DNA of 64,000 nt from Solibacillus cecembensis (GTDB taxonomy: Bacteria > Bacillota > Bacilli > Bacillales_A > Planococcaceae). The notes beneath the pieces are model-generated. The model saw only the letters and a program-made list of their open reading frames with translations, was not told where the DNA came from and ran no database searches. Each line of letters begins with the position of its first letter. Position 1 is the stretch's first letter. Of this stretch, positions 8,338 to 16,030 are shown one piece after another. The position numbers and the translations under genes are program-made. The stretch spans positions 128,376 through 192,375 of the forward strand of contig NZ_LMBZ01000006.1 of the NCBI RefSeq assembly GCF_001439635.1, written 5' to 3'.

Positions 8338-10107
8338 TTAAAACACCATATATTCTGTCAGTCTCGCCTTAAGTCCTCGTTCAAAGACAAGGTTTCCGTT
8401 CATATAGGTTTTCAATACTTTAGCCTTTAGTAATTCTTCTGGATTCAATTCGAACAAATTATCATCTAAAACAATAAAATCTGCTTTTTTCCCAACTTCG
8501 ATGGATCCAACTTTCTCTTCCAGCCCAAGCTGATAAGCACCATTTATCGTATAGCCTTTAATTAACGTTTCAAGCGAAATTTTCTCCTCTACTGGAGGTA
8601 ATACGTCCTTATCTTCGCTCCAAACATCTTGTCTCGTTAAACCAACTGCCATATTATTGAACGGATTAGCACCAGCGAAGAATGCACTAGCTGGAAAATC
8701 ACTACCGAAACTTAGTGGGACGCCCGCACGATCAACACTATTCAAAAGCATTTGTTTTTCATATCGCTCTTCGCCCAATGTATCAAGCGTGCCTTCGCTC
8801 GGAGTAGCCCAAATAGGTGTTGTTTGTACTACGACATCTTTCAAATTAGTTAATCTTTCTATCGCCTGATCTGAATAAATTTGCACATGGCCAATAGATT
8901 TTCTTGTTGGCGTATTCCCTTTATTTGATTGTAAATACTCAAAAGCCTCAAGCGAATTGTTCAGCGCCTTATCCCCTATGGCATGTATATGGGTGTTGAA
9001 TCCAGCTTCGTCAATTTGCGTTACGAATGATTTTAACTCATCAACTGGGAAAAGAACATGACCATTCGATCCATCACTATATGGTTGCTCCATTGCAGCA
9101 GTTTTCCCCTCAATTGTCCCATCATAATGAATCTTCATCGTATTTACATCGACCAATTCCGAGTCGTACTTCTCTTGAAGCTTCTTTAATGATTCTACCG
9201 CAGTAGGGACAACAGTAGGCGATTGTACCATATAACTACCCGAGATACGAAACGGAAGCAGGTCCTTCTTCTCAAGCTGGCTAAGCCCCTCGAACCCTTC
9301 ATTTTCTAATCCCATCATCCCTGCATCATACATTGTTGTAATGCCGAGTTGAGAGATGACAGGGAATAAACTTTCGCCCCCGCTAACTACGGTATCTTCC
9401 GTGACCACCGATAGTTTTTTCAAAAGAGGGTTATATGCCTGGGATTCCATAAGCAACCCCGTTGGATTTCCGTTACTATCTCTTACAAAATAGTGGGCGC
9501 CCGGAATAGGGTCAGGTGTATCTTTATTAATACCACCGACCTCAAGTGCTTTGCTATTGACCCAAGCCGTATGACCTCCCTCATCGAGAATGAATATCGG
9601 ACGTTCACTATCAACTTTATCTAAATCAGCAGCAGTGGGCTTATCATTTCCAAATACTAATAAATCGTATCCCATTGCTATTATTACTGGCAAATCTTTG
9701 TTTTTGTTCGCATGTTGTTTGAGCGTCTCCAAGACATCTGCCTTCTTCATGCTAGGATCCACTTGTACGATATCCGATAGAGCAGCGGCTATCGTAGGAT
9801 GCGCGTGAGAATCAATAAATCCAGGTAAAATCATCTTACCCTTTAGATTATGTACTTTCGTATTTTTATCAATGTACTCCTCAGCATCGGTTGAACTTCC
9901 TACGAATATGATATTATCTCCCTCGACTACCATCGCTTCCGCCCATGGTTGCTTGGAATCTACAGTATAAATTTTCGTATTGATAAAAGCTTCTTTCTCA
10001 TGTTGTGCTGGCACCTTAAAATAAGAATAAGCAAGATACCCTACTACTGCAATTAGTAACAAAAGTACGGCAAGCGATACCTTTGTCATGGTCTTCATTG
10101 TTTTCAT
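8338..10107 (-). CDS. Membrane-anchored amidohydrolase (YtcJ-like, Amidohydro_3)
   Basis: I choose the ATG at 10107 because GGAG lies nine bases upstream; a frame open to 10131 begins inside the ribosome-site region. The 589-residue product begins with a membrane anchor (about residues 8-28) and no lipobox. An amidohydrolase barrel follows, with the metal-binding DSHAHP motif in GFIDSHAHP, the later HIHAIGD motif, and a C-terminal KADFIVLDDN segment typical of the family. Members remove N-substituted groups or deaminate small molecules; the substrate here is unknown. The active domain most likely faces outward. It lies 49 bp downstream of the TetR regulator gene on the same strand, so the two form an operon, probably autoregulated. 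Confidence 0.85.
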   Translation of the reverse strand: MKTMKTMTKVSLAVLLLLIAVVGYLAYSYFKVPAQHEKEAFINTKIYTVDSKQPWAEAMVVEGDNIIFVGSSTDAEEYIDKNTKVHNLKGKMILPGFIDSHAHPTIAAALSDIVQVDPSMKKADVLETLKQHANKNKDLPVIIAMGYDLLVFGNDKPTAADLDKVDSERPIFILDEGGHTAWVNSKALEVGGINKDTPDPIPGAHYFVRDSNGNPTGLLMESQAYNPLLKKLSVVTEDTVVSGGESLFPVISQLGITTMYDAGMMGLENEGFEGLSQLEKKDLLPFRISGSYMVQSPTVVPTAVESLKKLQEKYDSELVDVNTMKIHYDGTIEGKTAAMEQPYSDGSNGHVLFPVDELKSFVTQIDEAGFNTHIHAIGDKALNNSLEAFEYLQSNKGNTPTRKSIGHVQIYSDQAIERLTNLKDVVVQTTPIWATPSEGTLDTLGEERYEKQMLLNSVDRAGVPLSFGSDFPASAFFAGANPFNNMAVGLTRQDVWSEDKDVLPPVEEKISLETLIKGYTINGAYQLGLEEKVGSIEVGKKADFIVLDDNLFELNPEELLKAKVLKTYMNGNLVFERGLKARLTEYMVF

Positions 10108-10156
10108 TACATCAAACTCCATTTCAAACACTTTTTCGTAATTCTAAACAAGGTGT

Positions 10157-10720
10157 TTATTTGTTATTTTCTGATACAATACCGTTCATTATCGTATCAA
10201 TTAATGACTGGATACCTTCATCTGTAGTAATTTGATTGGCAAGTAGAAATCGGTGGTCTAAAAGTTCACGCAATAAAACATTCATCATTTTGATCAAAAG
10301 CGTTACATTAATAAGACGGATACTTCCGTTTTCTATCCCTTCTTCCAAGACCTGCTTAACAAAATTCCATTCGTCATCAAGATACTCTGTGATTCTCTTC
10401 CATTCTTTGGGGTGATATCGTTTCAATTCTTCTAAGAATCTTGGATTAACAACGACACTTTTTTGAGGCATAATCGCTAATATCGCTTTTAATTTATCAA
10501 CTGTAGCTAATGTTGTATCATGATAAATTTGCTCTTCTTTTACTGCTACCTCTTCCAAAATACGACTGACGATTGTAGCGACAATTTCCTCCTTTGAAGA
10601 AAAATGTTCATAGAGCGTTCGTTTACTTACTCCTAATTCGCGGGCCAAATCACTCATTGTAAACTTTAAGCCCTTCAAATTTATTTCTTCAATGGCTGCT
10701 TCCAAAATTCTTATGTACAT
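10157..10720 (-). CDS. TetR/AcrR-family transcription regulator
   Basis: The likely start is the ATG at 10720 (MYIRILEAAIEE), preceded by CGGAGG at a rather short spacing; a longer in-frame extension to 10813 has no ribosome site and is unlike the family. The 187-residue protein has a TetR helix-turn-helix at about residues 20-46 (MSDLARELGVSKRTLYEHF), then a helical ligand-binding domain. It probably represses its own operon, which includes the amidohydrolase gene downstream. The inducer is unknown. Confidence 0.88.
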   Translation of the reverse strand: MYIRILEAAIEEINLKGLKFTMSDLARELGVSKRTLYEHFSSKEEIVATIVSRILEEVAVKEEQIYHDTTLATVDKLKAILAIMPQKSVVVNPRFLEELKRYHPKEWKRITEYLDDEWNFVKQVLEEGIENGSIRLINVTLLIKMMNVLLRELLDHRFLLANQITTDEGIQSLIDTIMNGIVSENNK

Positions 10721-10965
10721 ACGGCCTCCGTTCCACTGGTACTCAAATGGTTTTTTGGGGTACCAACAAATCGAATTATACCCCTCGATGTATACAGTGT
10801 CAAAGAAGTTCAAGGGACAAAAACCTCGATTTCAGCGCAGGAATGGAATTCAGGTATATAGATAGGATAGTCTACAATGAAATGTTCATACAGAATACAA
10901 AATTTCAATAAATGACCTGCATCAGGGAGGCAAATACATCCCCGACAATCATCAACAATTCAAAA

Positions 10966-11007
10966 AGCTGTGCCGAAAATCCTAATAATAAGATTTCCGG
11001 CACAGCT
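10966..11007. repeat. Long hairpin H4 (GCTGTGCCGAAAATC family)
   Basis: AGCTGTGCCGAAAATC pairs with GATTTCCGGCACAGCT with one mismatch. It is nearly identical to H3, including the following CCTAATAA. It lies 18 bp from a good copy of the rlmD 3' end, as H1 does. Confidence 0.7.
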
Positions 11008-11025
11008 ATTTCACTAATTAATAAA

Positions 11026-11061
11026 TCAAACCAACTCCAACCAAGCCACAGCCTCACAATG
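11026..11061 (-). repeat. Copy of the rlmD 3' end (candidate attachment site)
   Basis: On the minus strand the segment encodes HCEAVAWLELV and then TGA, and the frame continues upstream as CCHIHST. Intact rlmD ends HCEAVAWLELAN. The codons differ silently (GAG/GAA, GCT/GCG, TTG/CTT, TTG/CTA), so this is the gene end of a diverged strain and not a recent duplication. Orientation is the same as rlmD. It fits a displaced gene end left when an element integrated at the rlmD 3' end. Confidence 0.75.
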
Positions 11062-11671
11062 CGTGGAGTGTATGTGGCAACACAATAGATGTTCGTGGGT
11101 TTATGTAAAATGCTTAGTTAAATTAGAACTAAGTATTTTTTCATTTCAAACAGTCATTTGTACAATTTAATGTTTAATTTAAATGACCTGCACCATGCGC
11201 AAAAACAAGGTACCCCTGTGCTAGTTGCGGTGTTTCTTGTATTTGAAATTTCCGCAACAATTGATACATATTTTGAACAAGTACATTTCACTTCGAACAT
11301 ACAGCGGTAACACTTGTTTCACCACTCGTGTAGAAAACTTGAATACGGGGTCGCCATAAAGGCTGCGTTTAGATCTTTTCAAGTAAAAAGCCTCTTACTA
11401 AATCTTTGTCATGATTATTCATGCTAGCTGATTTAGTAGAAAGTATGTTGTTTTGGTGCTTGCCGTTATTTGAATACGGATTTACTATTTAGAGAATGAA
11501 GTTATTATTACTGATAATAACACCATTTATTTACATATCGATTAGCTACTCGTTAACCTTTAAATAGTTTTTGAATTGAATTTAATTATCTGAATTGTTT
11601 TTTTGCACCAGGTGCAGATCAATTACTCCCTGCAATATTAGTTTTATTTATTCTGGATATTTTGGAATATA

Positions 11672-11720
11672 AGCAGACGGTCTATTAGATGTGCATTATC
11701 GCACTTCTAAACTGTTTGCT
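11672..11720. repeat. Hairpin K1, related to the hairpin downstream of rlmD
   Basis: AGCAGACGGTCTATTAGATGTGC pairs with GCACTTCTAAACTGTTTGCT and is followed by a T run. The 85 bases from here match those from 13257, including the loop ATTATC and the CAAATATTA-ATTAGATAT tail. The two copies flank the coiled-coil gene. Confidence 0.75.
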
Positions 11721-11814
11721 TTTTTGTTTTCACAAATATTAATTAGATATTCCTAAAACTCTCCCTGCCAAAATCTTCGTTGAAAATACAGGTAATTTAG
11801 ACCTACCCTTTTAA

Positions 11815-11826
11815 TTCAAGCCACGC
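11815..11826 (-). repeat. Short rlmD 3'-end match next to K1
   Basis: TTCAAGCCACGC is identical to bases 13400-13411 near the end of rlmD. It lies about as far from hairpin K1 as the real gene end lies from its own hairpin at 13257; the bases after it are only weakly similar. With K1 it looks like an older duplicated boundary of the segment carrying the coiled-coil gene. Confidence 0.4.
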
Positions 11827-12102
11827 ACCACATTGACATTATACAATATGCATATAGAAAAAAACTAAAATATAGTACATTTAACTTAAAACATCAATAT
11901 TAAAATCAGTTAATATCACCCAACTAAAATAGATTTTATAGTTATCCCATATTTACGTAGGTCATTTATCATCCATTAAATTGTATTTTTTAAAGATTTA
12001 ATAAATTTATGAATATAATGGATTAAATGGGAATACACTAATAGTATTATACTGCAAACTTCTTTGATGGTATAAAATTGGAAATATCGGGGGAATTAAT
12101 TA

Positions 12103-13140
12103 ATGGGTTATTTTTCAGCAAAAGCACTTATCTTGGCAGCATCTTTAACAACATCAGCAACAATAGGAGTTGTGGCGTATGACGGCTCGGAAACATTAAA
12201 TGCAATCAAAGGTAAAATTTCTGCTCAAACTGGTGAAGTAGTTAAGTATGAGGCTAATCAAAATGCTTTGATTAATAAGGTGAAAAACCTTCAAACTGAG
12301 GCTAATCTAAAAATTGGACAGGCAAATGCAAAGATCATTGCTCAAAAAGGAACGATCGCTCTACTTAAAGGTGAAGTTTTAACTTTAAGGAACGATATTA
12401 CTGGTTTAAAAACAACCATCGCCAAAAAAGATTTAGAAATTGCCGGATTAACTAAAAGCCTTGAAGAAGTTGGTAACAATTTCAGAGCATTAGAAAAAAA
12501 ATACAATGATTTAGTAGCATCAAATAATGCAACACTCGAAGAATTAGAAAAGGCAAAAGCTGACCTTGTAACAGCAGCTCAGAAAGCAGCTGAATTACAA
12601 GCAGATATTGAAAGATTAAACGGTGAACTCGCTACTGCAAATGCGCAACTTCAAGAGACTACGGACAAGCTAACAGATACAGAAAATCAACTTATAGAAG
12701 CAAATACTAACTACGAAAAAGCTGTTGCTGAAAGAAACGCTCTTCAAGAAAAGCTAGATGTAGCAATTGAAAAAGCTAAGGATGATGCAGCCCAAATCGA
12801 AGGATTGAATCAGTCTATTGAAGATTTAAAATTAGAAGGCGATGATGAAATTTATAAAGCGAATGATGAAATTTTAAAAGCTGAAGATGTAATTAACGAT
12901 GCTAATGGTGAATTAGAAAAGGCAAATGAAGCTCAAGAAGCAGCAAATGCAGAGGTAGATAAAGCTAACGAGGACGTAGAAAAATTCGGTGAAGATGTTA
13001 ATGGAATATTAGATAAAACGAATGGTATGAAAGCCAAGGACATTACTGATACACTGAATTTAAAATTGGATTCCGTTTTAATTTTCCCTCTTTCTGATGA
13101 AGAAGCGGATGCAGACTCTGAAGACGTAGTAGCAGAATAA
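12103..13140 (+). CDS. Membrane-anchored or exported long coiled-coil protein, unknown function
   Basis: The 345-residue protein begins with a short hydrophobic segment (about residues 7-25, AKALILAASLTTSATIGVVAY) that can be a signal peptide or anchor. Residues about 45-300 form an almost continuous coiled coil rich in A, E, K, L, N and Q. Near residues 245-295 it becomes strongly acidic, with repeats such as YKANDEILKAEDVINDANGE. The C-terminus ends in an acidic tail (SDEEADADSEDVVAE). There are no cysteines and no enzymatic motif. A good ribosome site (CGGGGGA) lies before the ATG. It is the only gene between two copies of a hairpin/rlmD-end module, which suggests that it arrived as cargo. 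I do not recognise a family; long coiled coils of this type often act as surface or cell-envelope spacers. Confidence 0.8.
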   Translation: MGYFSAKALILAASLTTSATIGVVAYDGSETLNAIKGKISAQTGEVVKYEANQNALINKVKNLQTEANLKIGQANAKIIAQKGTIALLKGEVLTLRNDITGLKTTIAKKDLEIAGLTKSLEEVGNNFRALEKKYNDLVASNNATLEELEKAKADLVTAAQKAAELQADIERLNGELATANAQLQETTDKLTDTENQLIEANTNYEKAVAERNALQEKLDVAIEKAKDDAAQIEGLNQSIEDLKLEGDDEIYKANDEILKAEDVINDANGELEKANEAQEAANAEVDKANEDVEKFGEDVNGILDKTNGMKAKDITDTLNLKLDSVLIFPLSDEEADADSEDVVAE

Positions 13141-13256
13141 CTTGTAGCATCCTGCGCGGTGTGCGTAAACAATTCTAAGTCAACTTAACAAAAATTATTC
13201 ACTCATAGAGCTAACTCCTACAATCTTAGCTCGATTCATTTTAAAATCATTATAAA

Positions 13257-13302
13257 AGCAGACGGTTTAGAGGTGCATTATCGCACTTCTAAACCGTCTG
13301 CT
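13257..13302. terminator. Bidirectional terminator between the coiled-coil gene and rlmD (hairpin K2)
   Basis: A perfect 20-bp inverted repeat, AGCAGACGGTTTAGAGGTGC, with loop ATTATC, stands between two convergent genes. It is the intact twin of the hairpin at 11672. Confidence 0.75.
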
Positions 13303-13387
13303 ATTTATGTTTCGACAAATATTAAATTAGATATGCCAAAGACATATTCTAATAAAGGCTATGTTCAATAACACACTTAAATTAAGA

Positions 13388-14755
13388 TTAGTTAGCTAGT
13401 TCAAGCCACGCCACAGCTTCACAATGTGTCGTATGCGGGAACATATCAACCGGCTGTATTTCCTGCGTCTTATACCCGCCATCCTCTAAAATGCGTAGAT
13501 CGCGAGCTAATGTTGCTGGGTTACAAGAAACGTAAACAACACGTTTTGGTTTTTGCTCGATAATTGTTTGGAGCAGTGCTTCGTCACAGCCTTTACGTGG
13601 TGGATCGACGACTAACACGTCTGCTTCTTTTCCTTCTTTATACCAGCGAGGGATGACTTCTTCTGCTGGGCCGGCCTCGAAATACGTGTTTGTAAAGCCG
13701 TTCAGCTCAGCATTGCGCTTGGCATCTTCAATGGCTTGTGGCACAATTTCAACGCCCATTACATGTCCTGCTTGCTGCGCTAAAAATAAGGAAATAGAGC
13801 CGATACCGCAGTACGCATCAATGACACGTTCATTTCCTGTTAGCTGTGCATAGTCAAGCGCTTGCTTATATAGTACCTCTGTTTGGAGCGGATTTACTTG
13901 ATAGAATGAACGTGCCGAAATTTCAAAGCGCACATTACCAATCGTATCTTCAATTGTATCCTTGCCCCAAAGCGTAATTGTTTCATTGCCAAAAATGACA
14001 TTTGTTTTTTCACCATTAATATTTTGGATAATCGATGTAACATTTGGTACAAGCTCGCGAAGCATTTCAATTGCTGCTTCTGCTTGTGGGAATTTGCGTG
14101 ATTTTGTGACAAGTACAATCATTACTTCACCTGTTGCGCGTCCTTTACGCACAACAACATGGCGTAGCATACCTCGATTCGATTGCTCATCATATGGGCG
14201 AATGCCTAAAGTCGTTAACTTCTCTTTAAAGTCGGCCATCATGACATCAGCTTCACCTGTTTGGATTAAGCAGCGTTCCATATTAACGATGGCATGAGAT
14301 TTCATTTTATAAAAACCTGCCACAGTTTGTCCGGCTTCACCTAGTCCAAAAGGTATTTGTGATTTATTACGATAATGCCAAGGCTCGTCCATTCCTTTTA
14401 CAGGAAGTACGGGTGCGTCAATTTTCCCTAAACGCTTCATTACATTGGCAACCATGTTTTGCTTCCATTTTAATTGCCCTTCATAAGAAAGATGTTGTAA
14501 TTGGCAGCCACCGCATTGTGCGAAATATTCACATGGTGCATCTACTCGGTCCGGTGATTTTTCAGTAATGTCTATAATTTTAGCAAAGCCATAATTTTTC
14601 AATGTTTTTACTACATGTACTTCCATCGTTTCACCAGGTAGTGCCCCTTGAATGAAGAGCGGGTATCCATTTATTTTTGCGACACCATTGCCATCATGTG
14701 TTAAATCTTCTATATAAACTGTCGTACGGTCATTTTTATTAATTGGTGCAATCAT
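13388..14755 (-). CDS. rlmD: 23S rRNA (uracil-5-)-methyltransferase RlmD/RlmCD
   Basis: The 455-residue enzyme transfers a methyl group from S-adenosylmethionine to C5 of uridine in 23S rRNA (U1939, and also U747 in the RlmCD type of Bacilli). It shows an N-terminal TRAM RNA-binding domain (about 1-62), iron-sulfur ligands Cys75, Cys81, Cys84 and Cys162, the SAM motif DAYCGIGSISLF (about 313-324), DPPRKG, and the catalytic Cys411 in YVSCNPATLARDL. B. subtilis YefA is the counterpart and also neighbours dgkB. The 3' end is repeated in degenerate form to the left, which marks it as an integration target. The gene itself is intact and ends HCEAVAWLELAN. Confidence 0.95.
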   Translation of the reverse strand: MIAPINKNDRTTVYIEDLTHDGNGVAKINGYPLFIQGALPGETMEVHVVKTLKNYGFAKIIDITEKSPDRVDAPCEYFAQCGGCQLQHLSYEGQLKWKQNMVANVMKRLGKIDAPVLPVKGMDEPWHYRNKSQIPFGLGEAGQTVAGFYKMKSHAIVNMERCLIQTGEADVMMADFKEKLTTLGIRPYDEQSNRGMLRHVVVRKGRATGEVMIVLVTKSRKFPQAEAAIEMLRELVPNVTSIIQNINGEKTNVIFGNETITLWGKDTIEDTIGNVRFEISARSFYQVNPLQTEVLYKQALDYAQLTGNERVIDAYCGIGSISLFLAQQAGHVMGVEIVPQAIEDAKRNAELNGFTNTYFEAGPAEEVIPRWYKEGKEADVLVVDPPRKGCDEALLQTIIEQKPKRVVYVSCNPATLARDLRILEDGGYKTQEIQPVDMFPHTTHCEAVAWLELAN

Positions 14756-14846
14756 TTCATATTCGTCCTCTCGTTTTTCAATTCTTTTATTGTACCATGT
14801 GAACGACCTTTTGCACGCTTAACCCGCATTTACGAATAGTAAAAAA

Positions 14847-14881
14847 CCTCCCTTTCACACTTGTTTATGCGTGAAGGGAGG
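14847..14881 (-). terminator. Intrinsic terminator of the cyd operon
   Basis: On the minus strand CCTCCCTTCAC pairs with GTGAAAGGGAGG and is followed by six T residues. It lies seven bases after the stop of cydS. Confidence 0.85.
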
Positions 14882-14887
14882 CGCTCG

Positions 14888-14992
14888 TTATTGTTTGTTA
14901 CTTAATTTATCTTTCGGTGCTGTATAAAATGCAATAAATAATGCGAGTATGACGACGATAAATGGTGCGACAAAAATTAGAAATTCGCTCAA
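14888..14992 (-). CDS. cydS: Cytochrome bd oxidase small subunit, CydS type
   Basis: A 34-residue frame starts at TTG (14992) behind a strong GGAGGGAG ribosome site, 12 bp after the stop of cydB. The product MSEFLIFVAPFIVVILALFI is one hydrophobic helix, followed by AFYTAPKDKLSNKQ with a positively charged tail. Length, position and the pattern E-F-L-I-x-x-A-P-F match CydS, the single-helix subunit first seen in the Geobacillus bd oxidase structure, where it packs against CydA. The operon terminator follows immediately. The alternative, a chance frame, is unlikely given the ribosome site and operon position. Confidence 0.85.
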   Translation of the reverse strand: MSEFLIFVAPFIVVILALFIAFYTAPKDKLSNKQ

Positions 14993-15004
14993 TTTTGCTC
15001 CCTC

Positions 15005-16030
15005 CTATACATGCTCATCATGGATTCCTCGAACATAGTCTTTATTAAATACAAACAGTTTGAATAATAAAATGAGTGACGGAATTAATAGAGCCGCGCC
15101 CAATATAAACACGATAATTAATGCAATCGCCATTTCTTTATTCGTGAAGCTATCATGAATCGTCAAATACGGATACAATAAATACGGATAATGTGAGATG
15201 CCGTATGCAAAGAAGGCTAACGCAAATTGGCTAAATAGTAAAATGACCATCATACCGTAGTTTCTCTTCATCCATAATAACCATGTCGTAACAAAAAAGA
15301 GAATGGCCGAAATCGCAAATAACCACCATACACTAACCATTTTTTCAAAGCGGAATGGATTATGCCCGCGAAACTCAATAATAATTCCAACCGCGGAAAT
15401 TGCAAGTGGTGCCGACCAAATTAATGCAAACTTGCGCATTAAATTCGACGCTTTATGATCCCTTGCTTTGTGCGCATACCATGTTAAAAACACCGCTGAA
15501 ATATAAAGCACAGCAACAATACTTAACACGACAATACTCCACGTTAACGGACTCGTAAATAACGCCTTATAATTCAACTGTGGATAATTGTTGACCATTT
15601 CCACAAATCCACCCTCAGAAATGGTGAATACGACCGAAAATGAAGCGGGTATTAATAATCCAGCTAACCCATAAGCTGTGGCATAACCTTTGTGCCCCGC
15701 CATTCCATACGATTCAAACGCATAATAGGCACCGCGAATGGATAACAGGATTAATGAAATACTGACCGGCACAAGTAAAATCGTGCCATAATAAAAGGCA
15801 GTTTGCGGAAAAAAGCCGACCATCCCAACAAAGAAAAATACGAGAAAGACGTTCGTTACTTCCCACACAGGTGATAAATAACGTTTAATGACATCACTTA
15901 AAACATCCGAGCGATTCGTTAACACACTATATGCATTATAAAATCCTGCACCAAAGTCAATGGAAGCGATAATAACATAGCCGAAAAGAAAAGCCCACAG
16001 TACGCAAATTCCAATAAGCTCTAAACTCAT
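15005..16030 (-). CDS. cydB: Cytochrome bd ubiquinol oxidase subunit II
   Basis: This is the 341-residue multi-pass membrane subunit of the quinol oxidase that reduces oxygen to water without pumping protons. The N-terminus (MSLELIGICVLWAFLFGYVIIA) and the motif SIDFGAGFYNAY are typical of the CydB family, and about nine hydrophobic segments can be counted. Its start overlaps the end of cydA by four bases (ATGA), so translation is coupled. No cydCD assembly transporter is in the window. Confidence 0.95.
   Translation of the reverse strand: MSLELIGICVLWAFLFGYVIIASIDFGAGFYNAYSVLTNRSDVLSDVIKRYLSPVWEVTNVFLVFFFVGMVGFFPQTAFYYGTILLVPVSISLILLSIRGAYYAFESYGMAGHKGYATAYGLAGLLIPASFSVVFTISEGGFVEMVNNYPQLNYKALFTSPLTWSIVVLSIVAVLYISAVFLTWYAHKARDHKASNLMRKFALIWSAPLAISAVGIIIEFRGHNPFRFEKMVSVWWLFAISAILFFVTTWLLWMKRNYGMMVILLFSQFALAFFAYGISHYPYLLYPYLTIHDSFTNKEMAIALIIVFILGAALLIPSLILLFKLFVFNKDYVRGIHDEHV

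Larger units (their letters stand above)
10721..12102. other. 1.4-kb gene-poor stretch with hairpins, rlmD-end copies and decayed reading frames
   Basis: No convincing intact gene is visible. It contains hairpin H4, two rlmD-end-like segments (11026 and 11815), a second hairpin type (11672) and remnants of coding sequence. Around 11160-11340 a plus-strand 46-codon frame (MFNLNDLHHAQKQG...) shares the LN-x-LH motif with the sequences before H3 and H4. The opposite strand also has short open pieces. The last 250 bases are very AT-rich and contain TATAAT at 12014-12019, a possible -10 box of the coiled-coil gene. Confidence 0.5.

Noticed and set aside
1..13387. Prophage
   Set aside because: No capsid, terminase, tail, lysis or integrase gene is seen; the region holds only metabolic, regulatory and hypothetical genes.
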